A stretch of 64,000 nt of DNA from Enterobacter mori (GTDB lineage Bacteria > Pseudomonadota > Gammaproteobacteria > Enterobacterales > Enterobacteriaceae): assembly GCF_025244905.1 (NCBI RefSeq), contig NZ_CP104285.1, positions 2,294,001-2,358,000 of the forward strand, given 5' to 3'. Shown here one piece after another: positions 46,687 to 54,705 of this stretch (position 1 is its first letter; the number at the start of each line of letters is the position of its first letter). The position numbers and the translations under genes are program-made. The notes under the pieces were generated by a model. It had not been told where the DNA came from. It did not search any database and was given only the letters and a program-made list of their open reading frames with translations.

Positions 46687-47682
46687 TTACTCCAGCGCCA
46701 GCAGCGCAAAGCTCGCCAGCCAGTGCCCGCCGCTGTAGTGGCTGCCCACTACATGCTTCACGCTTGCCGCCAGGTGTTTCGCCACGGCATCACGCATTGC
46801 CTGCTGCTCCGGATGGCTCTCCGGCAGCGCCTTTGCAATGTGCTTCATACACCAGGCGCGGCTGAGGTTTAACCCGTCCAGATGGGCAATTTTCGGGTCG
46901 GTACGGTCGCTCACCTCCGCCGGGTTCATCAGTGCCGCAACAGTCCCTACATCAGGGAGGAATTTATCAAACCATGCCGGGAAGGTATCCGCTACCTTGC
47001 TCATCAGCAGCGCCTCGGTCAGCGCGCCGGAAATATACTCATCGCCGCCCGGTTCGTAGTGCGCAGGATAGCGCGTATCTGCGAGATAAAACCGCTCAGC
47101 TGCCGTCAGAATCGCCTGCTCCAGCGCACCGTCTTGCACGGCGCGGGCGTAATCGAGCGCCAGCGCGAGGGCAAACGCCGTGTTGTAATGCGTTCCAACG
47201 CGGATCGGATAGGTGAGCTTGCTGAGGTAATCCACCAGCCGGTTGCGAATATCCTGGGTTAACGGCTCAAGCGTTTGGTACCAGACTGCGGCCTGCGGCA
47301 GCGCCGACTGTTTCAACTCCTGAGCCAGCGCCAGCAGCCATCCGTAGCCATACGGTCGTTCGAACGACGCGCGGAACGGCGCGGTGAAATAGGCCAGCTC
47401 TTTCGCCACATTCTCATCGGTCAGATGCTCGTCAATAAGCGCGACAATTTCATTCCGACACGGTAGCTCTGGGTAGAGGCGCACGCAGCGCAGCAGCAGC
47501 CAGTAGCCGTGCACCGCCGAGTGCCAGTCAAAACAGCCGTAGAAAATGGGGTGCAGCTCGCGAGGCGGCAGAACATCGCCATCATCATTCAGCAGGTGCA
47601 TGATGTGGTTCGGGTATTCCTGGCGCAAATAGGTCAAAGGCATGCGAGCAAACGCGTCTGCCTGATGTTGCGTTAATTCCAT
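46687..47682 (-). CDS. DUF2891 protein
   Basis: The 331-residue soluble protein belongs to DUF2891: YGCFDWHSAVHGYWLLLRCVRLYP (about residues 48-71), RASFERPYGYGWLLALAQEL and SHYSGGHWLASFALLALE at the end, which are the conserved blocks. The histidines and tryptophans suggest an alpha/alpha-toroid enzyme such as a hydrolase or epimerase, but no activity has been assigned. It follows the two-part DUF979/DUF969 permease genes with nine bases between it and the upstream stop, so it is the cytoplasmic partner of that system. Confidence 0.88.
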   Translation of the reverse strand: MELTQHQADAFARMPLTYLRQEYPNHIMHLLNDDGDVLPPRELHPIFYGCFDWHSAVHGYWLLLRCVRLYPELPCRNEIVALIDEHLTDENVAKELAYFTAPFRASFERPYGYGWLLALAQELKQSALPQAAVWYQTLEPLTQDIRNRLVDYLSKLTYPIRVGTHYNTAFALALALDYARAVQDGALEQAILTAAERFYLADTRYPAHYEPGGDEYISGALTEALLMSKVADTFPAWFDKFLPDVGTVAALMNPAEVSDRTDPKIAHLDGLNLSRAWCMKHIAKALPESHPEQQAMRDAVAKHLAASVKHVVGSHYSGGHWLASFALLALE

Positions 47683-47691
47683 ATCAGCTCC

Positions 47692-48678
47692 TTAGCGAAA
47701 CACGAGGAAATACATTAAGAACACGTTCACCACCAGCAGGGTTAACGCGGTCGGGATCTGGATCTTGATCACCTGATATTTGTCTTTCAGCTCCAGCAGC
47801 GCGGCGGGAACGATATTGAAGTTCGCGGCCATCGGCGTCATCAGCGTGCCGCAATAGCCCGCGTACATGCCAATTGCCAGCAGCGGTGCCGGGTTGCCGT
47901 GATGCACGTTAATCAGGAACGGTAAGGCGATACCGGCACTTAATACCGGGAAAGCGGCAAAGGCATTACCCATGATCATGGTAAATAGCGCCATACCCAC
48001 GCAGTAAATCACCACCAGCATGAAGCGGCTATCCGGGTTCACGAACAGGCTGACCACCTTCTGCACCGAATCGCCGGTATTGGCCGCCACGAACACGCCG
48101 CCGAGCATCGCCAGCATCTGCGGCAGGATCACCGCCCAGCCGATGGTGTCGACAAGACGACGAGACTGGCGGATAGCGTGCAGCGGCGTACCCTTCGTTA
48201 GCCACCATCCGGTGAGGATCGCCGCGACGCAGGCCACGCACAGCGCCGCCAGGGTAAGCTGTTTCTGGTCGAGGAGATAAACGCCGCCAATCGACACGCC
48301 CTTCAGGAACAGCGTCCCGATAACCGTCACCACCGGGATCATCAGCGCTGGCAGGAACAGCCAGTTTTTAAGCCGGTTTGACGACGCAACGCGCTCCTCG
48401 TCGGAGGCCATTTTATAGTGCCCCTTTCCGACCAGACCAAAGCCCGCCAGCAGCGCAATAGCGATGACGCCGCCGCCAATGATCCGATACGCCAGCGATT
48501 TCCCCAGCTCCTGCACCATCAGATCGCCAAACAGGAAGATCCCGCCGAATAAAAACCAGAACAGCGCGGTGGTAAAACGCTTCGGATTGGCGCGATCGCG
48601 CAGGGTCATCACGACCAGCAGCATCACGACAAAGCCGATGAGGTAGTACACGCGGTTAATGGTGATAAGCGTCATCAT
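47692..48678 (-). CDS. DUF979 membrane protein (permease subunit)
   Basis: The 328-residue protein has about nine hydrophobic segments and matches DUF979, including FVVMLLVVMTLRDRANPKRFTTALFWFLFGGIFLFGD and MTPMAANFNIVPAALLELKDKYQVIKIQ near the end. With DUF969 it is thought to form a two-part transporter of unknown substrate. Its start overlaps the DUF969 stop by four bases (ATGA), so the pair is translationally coupled. The substrate might be a peptide or pyroglutamate-like compound as in Gram-positive neighbourhoods with pcp, but nothing here shows this. Confidence 0.9.
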   Translation of the reverse strand: MMTLITINRVYYLIGFVVMLLVVMTLRDRANPKRFTTALFWFLFGGIFLFGDLMVQELGKSLAYRIIGGGVIAIALLAGFGLVGKGHYKMASDEERVASSNRLKNWLFLPALMIPVVTVIGTLFLKGVSIGGVYLLDQKQLTLAALCVACVAAILTGWWLTKGTPLHAIRQSRRLVDTIGWAVILPQMLAMLGGVFVAANTGDSVQKVVSLFVNPDSRFMLVVIYCVGMALFTMIMGNAFAAFPVLSAGIALPFLINVHHGNPAPLLAIGMYAGYCGTLMTPMAANFNIVPAALLELKDKYQVIKIQIPTALTLLVVNVFLMYFLVFR

Positions 48679-49397
48679 TGCGCCACCTCCTGTTTACCCT
48701 GCTCTGCACGCCAGGCCATGACGTCACGACGAATGCTGGCATCCAGGCGCAGCAGGCGAGCCATATGAATAATTAATGCCGCAATGGCGGTGGGAATAGC
48801 CCACAGACCGATATGCAGCGGTTCGATCCCCTGGATCCCGTTTTCTTTCAGGAAGGCGTCAATCAGCAGAACCGCACCGAAGGCGATAAAGATGTCCTCG
48901 CCAAAAAAGACCGCGATATTGTCGCACGCGGCGGCATGGGCTTTGATTTTGTCGCGGATATGCTGCGGCAGATCGCCGTATTCGTTCAGCGCCGCCCCTT
49001 CGGCCATCGGGGCCAGCAGCGGGCGCACCGTCTGGGCATGACCGCCAAGAGACATCAATCCCAGCGCTGCGGTGCCTTCACGGGCGACAAAATAGAGCAT
49101 CAGAATGCGTGCCGAGGTCGCGCTGGCGATCTTCGCCACCCAGGCCTGGGCGCGCTCTTTCAGCCCGTAATATTCCAGCAGACCAATCACCGGCAGGATC
49201 AGAATGAAGGTGGCCAGCGATCGGCTATTCACGAACTTTTCGCCGAAAGTCTCCAGCAGCATGCCGAAATCCATTCCGACCAGCAGACCCGTCGCCAGCC
49301 CCGCCACCACGACCACCAGCAGCGGGTTGAAGCGCAGTGCAAAACCAATAACCACGATCGGTATCCCGATCAGCGGCAACAGCGTAGTACCGTCCAT
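48675..49397 (-). CDS. DUF969 membrane protein (permease subunit)
   Basis: The 240-residue protein has about six hydrophobic segments and matches DUF969: LLPLIGIPIVVIGFALRFNPLLVVVVAGLATGLLVGMDF and GHAQTVRPLLAPMAEGAALNEYG, DIPQHIRDKIKAHAAACDNIAVFFGEDIFIAFGAVLLI. It is the first gene of the DUF969-DUF979-DUF2891 operon and divergent from a winged-helix regulator. Its promoter region has a 51-base nested palindrome. It is the membrane half of a two-part transporter of unknown cargo. Confidence 0.9.
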   Translation of the reverse strand: MDGTTLLPLIGIPIVVIGFALRFNPLLVVVVAGLATGLLVGMDFGMLLETFGEKFVNSRSLATFILILPVIGLLEYYGLKERAQAWVAKIASATSARILMLYFVAREGTAALGLMSLGGHAQTVRPLLAPMAEGAALNEYGDLPQHIRDKIKAHAAACDNIAVFFGEDIFIAFGAVLLIDAFLKENGIQGIEPLHIGLWAIPTAIAALIIHMARLLRLDASIRRDVMAWRAEQGKQEVAQ

Positions 49398-49529
49398 AAA
49401 CGTTTACCCTATCCAAAGTGAGCGTTGCGCGCCGACGGCTATTTTTTTAATTTGCGGCGAGCGATGTTGTGTTTTTTCGTCAGGCTTCGAAAAACCTGCG
49501 CTAAAAAGCTATATCTGAACCTCAAAAAC

Positions 49530-49580
49530 ATGTAAACAATTTATCAATAAAATGTTCTTATTTTATCGATGAGTTTACAT
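49530..49580. promoter_or_regulatory. 51-base nested palindrome between DUF969 operon and regulator
   Basis: ATGTAAAC (49530-49537) and GTTTACAT (49573-49580) form the outer arms; inside, ATCAATAAAA (49543-49552) matches TTTTATCGAT (49561-49570) at 9 of 10 positions. Both pairs share one centre at 49555. The element sits just before the regulator start codon (49599) and upstream of the divergent operon, the expected place for an operator. Confidence 0.6.
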
Positions 49581-49598
49581 TTCTGGCTAAGGAACGTT

Positions 49599-50144
49599 AT
49601 GACCTCAAAAAAGGGTGTTGCCTCAAACCACGACGATATTACGGATGGCCGCATCGTCTCCTCTCGCCACCTGGTGTCGGAACGCTGTGCGGAGCTATCG
49701 GAGCTGGAATACGCGCTGATCATGACCAGCAACGCGTTTAACAAATGGATGGTGCGCTGCATGACGGCGGCCGGCGATCCGGATATGGGGGCGTTTGACG
49801 TGTCGCTGCTGCATCATGTGAATCATCGCAACCGCAAGAAAAAGCTGGCCGATATCTGCTTCGTGCTGAACGTGGAAGATACGCACGTGGTGACGTATGC
49901 TCTGAAAAAGCTGGTTAAGGCGGGCTACGTAACGAGTGAGAAAGCGGGCAAGGAACTCTTCTTCTCCACGACGGAGGAAGGCAAAGCCTTATGCATGAAG
50001 TACCGCGACGTGCGGGAAGCCTGCCTGATTAATATTCATGGAGAGAGCGGTATTTCAGGAACGTCTATCGGGGAAACCGCGCAGCTGCTGCGCACGATCT
50101 CCTCCCTGTATGATACCGCCGCGCGTGCGGCGGCATCGCTGTGA
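49599..50144 (+). CDS. Winged-helix (MarR-like) transcriptional regulator
   Basis: The 181-residue protein has a winged helix at about residues 52-130 (MGAFDVSLLHHVNHRNRKKKLADICFVLNVEDTHVVTYALKKLVKAGYVTSEKAGKELFFSTTEEGKAL), of the MarR/HTH_27 type. N-terminal and C-terminal helices could mediate dimerisation and effector binding. ATG 49599 has AAGGAACG upstream. It is divergent from the DUF969-DUF979-DUF2891 operon, with a long palindrome in between, so it most likely controls that operon and itself. The ligand is unknown. Confidence 0.85.
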   Translation: MTSKKGVASNHDDITDGRIVSSRHLVSERCAELSELEYALIMTSNAFNKWMVRCMTAAGDPDMGAFDVSLLHHVNHRNRKKKLADICFVLNVEDTHVVTYALKKLVKAGYVTSEKAGKELFFSTTEEGKALCMKYRDVREACLINIHGESGISGTSIGETAQLLRTISSLYDTAARAAASL

Positions 50145-50145
50145 G

Positions 50146-52221
50146 TTAAGGACGTCTGAAAAGCGAGATACTGCGTCCGGCCAGTTCGTAATCTACGGCC
50201 TGGGTGATAACCGTTCCGGAGGCAGTATCTTCAGCCGTAGACAGCTCAAGCACCCATCCACCTTCCCCAAACAGCGGGATCTGGAAGGGAACCGGGCCTT
50301 CAAACGGGTTAAACAACATCAGCACATCGTGCCAGATGCCCTCCTCCTGTTTGAGATCCGGCCTGCTGATGGAAACGCCAAGCGTTGAGCCCTCATCCCA
50401 CTGCTCGGCCTGCTGCGGCCCCCCTCCGGCATTAAACCAGCGGATCTCCAGCCCGTCGCGCCAGCTTTCACGACGCAGTAACGGCTGCGATGCGCGTAAG
50501 GCAATGAGCCGTCGGGTAAACTCGCGCAGCGCCGTGTCGTTTTCGGTTAGCCCCTTCCAGTCGATCCACGAAATCTCACTGTCCTGGCAGTAGCCGTTAT
50601 TATTACCCTTCTGCGTGCGGCCAAACTCGTCGCCCGCCAGCAGCATCGGCGTGCCGTGGGAGAACAGCAGAGTGGTCAGGAAATTACGTTTCTGCCGCTC
50701 GCGCGTGGCAATAATATCCAGGTTCTCCGTCGGCCCCTCTTCGCCATAGTTGTACGAGCGATTATCGTTATGCCCGTCGTTATTGTCCTCGCCGTTGTCG
50801 GCGTTGTGCTTCTCGTTGTACGACACCAGGTCGTTCAGTGTAAAGCCGTCATGGGCGGTGATGAAGTTGACGCTGGCCCACGGACGACGTCCGCGCAGAT
50901 CGTAGAGATCGCCGGAGCCCAGCAGACGGGCGGCAAAATCGTTTGAGACATTATCGCCCTTCCAGTATTCACGCACCGTGTCGCGGTATTTGTCGTTCCA
51001 CTCGCCCCAGCCCGGCGGGAAACCGCCGACCTGATAGCCGCCGGGACCGATATCCCAGGGTTCACCAATCAGCTTGAGTTTAGAGAGCACCGGATCCTGT
51101 GTGACCGCGTCGAAGAAACCGCCGCGCGGATCAAACCCTTCCGGCTCGCGGCCGAGGATGGTCCCTAAGTCAAAGCGGAAACCGTCAATATGCATCGATT
51201 CCGCCCAGTAGCGCAGGGAATCCATCACCATCTGCAGCACGCGCGGGTGCGAGGTGTTAACCGTGTTTCCCGTCCCGGTGTCGTTAATGTAATAGCGGTG
51301 CTGGCCCGGCAGCGTGCGGTAATAGCTGTAGTTATCAATGCCCTTAAACGAAAGCGTTGGCCCCAGCTCGTTACCTTCCGCCGTATGGTTATACACCACG
51401 TCCAGAATCACCTCGATGCCCGCGTCATGATACGCACGCACCATGTTGCGGAAACCCTGGATCCCCGCCGGGCCGTAGTAGCGCGACGCCGGAGCGAAAA
51501 AGCCCAGCGTGTTATAGCCCCAGAAGTTTTTCAGCCCGCGGTCAAGCAGATGCTGGTCGTCCGGAAACCAGTGAACCGGGAGCAGCTCAACCGAGGTGAT
51601 GCCAAGACTTTTGATGTACTCGACCGAGGCTTTGTGTCCCATCCCCTCAAACGTGCCGCGCAGTTCGGGCGGAATGGCCGGGTTCATCTGGGTAAAGCCT
51701 TTCACGTGGCTCTCATAGACAACGGTATGCGACCAGGGCACGTTCGGCCGGTTGTTGTCCTGCCAGTCGAAAGCGTCCGGATCGATAACCTTACATTTGG
51801 GCGTGAACGGCGCGCTATCGCGGGTATCAAAACTGAGATCGAGTTCATCATGCCCAAGCTCATAGCCAAAATGGGCGTCGTTCCAGTCGATATCGCCCAC
51901 CAGTTCACGGGCGTAGGGGTCAATAAGCAACTTATGCGGGTTGAAGCGATGTCCGCTTTCCGGGGCGTAGGGACCGTAGACGCGATAGCCGTACAGCGCG
52001 CCGGGCTTGAGATCGGGCACGTAGCCGTGCCAGACCTCATGGGTATATTCCGGGAGTTCCAGTCGGGCAATTTCCGTTTTCCCGGACGGGTCAAACAGAC
52101 AGAGCTCCACCCGCTCTGCGTGCGCGGAGAAGAGCGCAAAGTTCACGCCTTTTCCGTCATAGTTTGCGCCCAACAGCTGGCCATGACCGGCCCGAATTTC
52201 AAACCTGTTATCCTTTGCCAT
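50146..52221 (-). CDS. glgX: Glycogen debranching enzyme TreX/GlgX-type (isoamylase)
   Basis: The 691-residue protein has an N-terminal CBM48 domain (residues 8-150), a GH13 TIM barrel and a C-terminal beta domain. GH13 markers are VILDVVYNHTAEGN, DGFRFDLG with the nucleophile aspartate, IGEPWDIGPGGYQVG with the acid/base glutamate, and FITAHDGFTLNDLVSY. It removes alpha-1,6 branches from glycogen, releasing linear maltodextrins for the TreY enzyme. It is the third gene of the treZ-treY-treX operon, 15 bases after treY. Its genomic position distinguishes it from the glycogen-operon glgX. Sequence length fits TreX (about 700). Confidence 0.9.
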   Translation of the reverse strand: MAKDNRFEIRAGHGQLLGANYDGKGVNFALFSAHAERVELCLFDPSGKTEIARLELPEYTHEVWHGYVPDLKPGALYGYRVYGPYAPESGHRFNPHKLLIDPYARELVGDIDWNDAHFGYELGHDELDLSFDTRDSAPFTPKCKVIDPDAFDWQDNNRPNVPWSHTVVYESHVKGFTQMNPAIPPELRGTFEGMGHKASVEYIKSLGITSVELLPVHWFPDDQHLLDRGLKNFWGYNTLGFFAPASRYYGPAGIQGFRNMVRAYHDAGIEVILDVVYNHTAEGNELGPTLSFKGIDNYSYYRTLPGQHRYYINDTGTGNTVNTSHPRVLQMVMDSLRYWAESMHIDGFRFDLGTILGREPEGFDPRGGFFDAVTQDPVLSKLKLIGEPWDIGPGGYQVGGFPPGWGEWNDKYRDTVREYWKGDNVSNDFAARLLGSGDLYDLRGRRPWASVNFITAHDGFTLNDLVSYNEKHNADNGEDNNDGHNDNRSYNYGEEGPTENLDIIATRERQKRNFLTTLLFSHGTPMLLAGDEFGRTQKGNNNGYCQDSEISWIDWKGLTENDTALREFTRRLIALRASQPLLRRESWRDGLEIRWFNAGGGPQQAEQWDEGSTLGVSISRPDLKQEEGIWHDVLMLFNPFEGPVPFQIPLFGEGGWVLELSTAEDTASGTVITQAVDYELAGRSISLFRRP

Positions 52222-52236
52222 TTTTGTTCTCCACGA

Positions 52237-54705
52237 TTATTCGCAGGTAAGCAGAACCAATACACATCCCTTTTCTGACGTTAGATCCAGCGTCTCTTGC
52301 AGAACGCGGCTTTCACCGCTGAACACATCGCGATAGCGCTTCCCGACCAGCTCGTCGGGTATGGCTACCGAGGTATTGACCCACAGTTTTTCGTTCCTGG
52401 TGACAGTGAAAACCAGGCGCGGCACAGCAACAATCAGCGCCTGGTCGTCCTTAACGCGCGCATACACAATCAGATGCTCCTCGCGCTCACCGGTCACTTT
52501 AAGCGGCAGCCAGTCGCCGTAGCGGAACAGCACCGGGTAGTGCGGGCGCAGCCGCAGCAGCGTGGCAGTGACATACTGCTTCACGCGCCCGTCCCGCCAG
52601 CACTGCTCGTCGTTAAACACCCTAAGGTCCGCCGTACTGAGGTTTTGCACCAGCGCGGCGAAGTCCGGTTCGCGTCGGTTATCCGGGTCAACCAGGCTAA
52701 AGTTGAGCGCTTCGCTGCCCTGATAGATATCCGGTACGCCGGGCGCGGTAAGTTTAATCACCGTCTGGCTCAGGCTGTTCATCAGGCCTGCGCGAATAAA
52801 GGGCTGTAAGGTTTCACTGAAATCATGCAGGAACAGCGTGTTGTCGGGCGACAGCAGATGGCGGACGTAGTCCATCACGACGTTTTCGTAACTCTCGTTA
52901 CTGTCGATCCAGTCGGTTCGCTGCTTGGCCTCGCGCAGCGCTTTTTCAATAAAACCAAGGAAACGCGCTTCAAGGGTTTGCAGCCCGTCCCAGTCGTCAG
53001 GTGAGAGCGTGGCAGGCCAGACGCCAGCCAACGCCTGATAAATCATCCAGGTATCAGCGGCGTTCGGCGCGGTGCCGTCGTTAAGGAAGCGCACTTGCGT
53101 CTGGTTCATCTGCCGCCAGCGTGCCAGATTCTCGCCCCACTGTTCGGGCGCTTCCGTCAGCGTGTACAGGCGCGCGCGAGCATCCTCCCCGCGCTTGGTG
53201 TCGTGAGTCGAGGTACCCAGCAGCGCATCGGGCTGACGGGCAAGACGAATGCGCATCTCCTGATGGAAACGCGACAGCGAGAAGGCGCGCGGCGTCGGGT
53301 CGGCCCCCACTTCATTAAGCGCAAGCTCGAGATTGTGGCGAAAGAACAGCGTGTCTTCCACGGACTTCGCCATCAGCGGCCCGGTCAACTGCTGGAAACG
53401 GGTCCTGAACAGGGAGGCCGCATCGCGGTCACGCTCCGGCAGATCGCCGGTCAGAATACGCACGATCAGGCTAAGCGCGGGTTCCGAGGTGTTCACACTG
53501 GCGACAACACGGCTCAGCAGCGTAACGTCAGAAGGCGTTAACCCCTTAGCAGTCCCGTAGGTGCGGTAAACCGGAAAGGCGATAAGCAGTTCGCGTAACG
53601 CATGATGAATATCATCTGTCTGTATCTCAACGTTGTTGTGCTGAGCCAAATCGCGGGCAATGTTGAGAAGCGTGGTGAATTCCCCTTCGAAGTTGCGGTC
53701 GGTCATCAGCCCTTTGGCATCCCGCAGCGCGTTTTGCCGATCGACCGTAACGCCCAGCGTCTCGTTATGGACTTTTTCCAGACGCTCCAGGCTATTGTCA
53801 TCCACCAACACCTCCGCCAGCGACGCGATGAATTCGTACCCCGTCGTGCCGGACACGGGCCACTCGGCCGGGAGCTGTTCTCCCTTCGCGAGGATTTTCT
53901 CCACCGTGATGTAACAGTCTGGCCCGGTGGCCTGGCGCAGACGGTGCAGATACCCCAGCGGATCTGCCAGTCCGTCAATATGGTCAATGCGCAGGCCGTC
54001 AACGGTCCCGTCGTGAACCAGTTCGAGGATCAGGCGGTGCGTGTCGTTAAAAACCTGTTCGTCTTCTACCCGGACGCCGACCAGCCCGGTAATCTCAAAG
54101 AAGCGTCGCCACGAAAGCTGCTTCGGCGCTTCGCGCCATGACATCAGCCGCCAGCTCTGCGCCTCGTGCAGTTCGGCGATGCTTTTGTTCTCTTCCCAGG
54201 TACCCGGGTTAAGCGGATAGGCGGTGTCGTAATAGACCAGCGCGGTCTTATTCGTGACACTGTCACGATGAAGCGTAATGGCACCCTTCTCCAGTTCGGC
54301 TTCAAAGGTATCGCCAAGAAACGGCAGCGTCAGCGGTCGCGACCAGTCGATATCGAAATAACGCGCGTAGCGGCTCTGTTTGCCGTGCTCAATTACGTCT
54401 CGCCACCAGCGGTTTTCCAGCGATGTCGACATATGGTTAGGGACAATATCCAGTATCAACCCCATGTCAGCCTGCCTGAGCGCCGCGGCCATGCGGTTAA
54501 AACCTTCTCGCCCACCTATCGCGGGGTCAATTTCATTGGGATCGGTGACGTCATAGCCGTGGGTGGAATCCGCTGTCGCGGTAAAAACAGGTGACGCATA
54601 GAGATGGCTAATGCCGAGATCGCGGAAATACGGGATCAGAGCAACCACCCGGTCAAACGTCATGCCATTGCGAAACTGTATGCGGTACGTGGCGGAAGGG
54701 ATCAT
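52237..54705 (-). CDS. treY: Malto-oligosyltrehalose synthase TreY
   Basis: The 822-residue GH13 enzyme isomerises the reducing-end linkage of maltodextrins to alpha,alpha-1,1, making maltooligosyltrehalose. Markers are LILDIVPNHMST, DGLRIDHIDGLADPLGYL with the nucleophile aspartate, CYITVEKILAKGEQLP with the acid/base glutamate, and STHDTKRGEDARARL. The N-terminus (IPSATYRIQFRNGMTFDRV) is the usual TreY opening. It overlaps treZ by four bases, so coupling is likely. It acts with TreZ and TreX in the trehalose pathway from glycogen. Confidence 0.95.
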   Translation of the reverse strand: MIPSATYRIQFRNGMTFDRVVALIPYFRDLGISHLYASPVFTATADSTHGYDVTDPNEIDPAIGGREGFNRMAAALRQADMGLILDIVPNHMSTSLENRWWRDVIEHGKQSRYARYFDIDWSRPLTLPFLGDTFEAELEKGAITLHRDSVTNKTALVYYDTAYPLNPGTWEENKSIAELHEAQSWRLMSWREAPKQLSWRRFFEITGLVGVRVEDEQVFNDTHRLILELVHDGTVDGLRIDHIDGLADPLGYLHRLRQATGPDCYITVEKILAKGEQLPAEWPVSGTTGYEFIASLAEVLVDDNSLERLEKVHNETLGVTVDRQNALRDAKGLMTDRNFEGEFTTLLNIARDLAQHNNVEIQTDDIHHALRELLIAFPVYRTYGTAKGLTPSDVTLLSRVVASVNTSEPALSLIVRILTGDLPERDRDAASLFRTRFQQLTGPLMAKSVEDTLFFRHNLELALNEVGADPTPRAFSLSRFHQEMRIRLARQPDALLGTSTHDTKRGEDARARLYTLTEAPEQWGENLARWRQMNQTQVRFLNDGTAPNAADTWMIYQALAGVWPATLSPDDWDGLQTLEARFLGFIEKALREAKQRTDWIDSNESYENVVMDYVRHLLSPDNTLFLHDFSETLQPFIRAGLMNSLSQTVIKLTAPGVPDIYQGSEALNFSLVDPDNRREPDFAALVQNLSTADLRVFNDEQCWRDGRVKQYVTATLLRLRPHYPVLFRYGDWLPLKVTGEREEHLIVYARVKDDQALIVAVPRLVFTVTRNEKLWVNTSVAIPDELVGKRYRDVFSGESRVLQETLDLTSEKGCVLVLLTCE

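Noticed and set aside
51190..52278. A 362-codon open frame on the plus strand opposite glgX
   Set aside because: It mirrors the codon pattern of the GH13 gene on the other strand, has no recognisable domain and no ribosome site; G+C-rich coding DNA often yields such frames.
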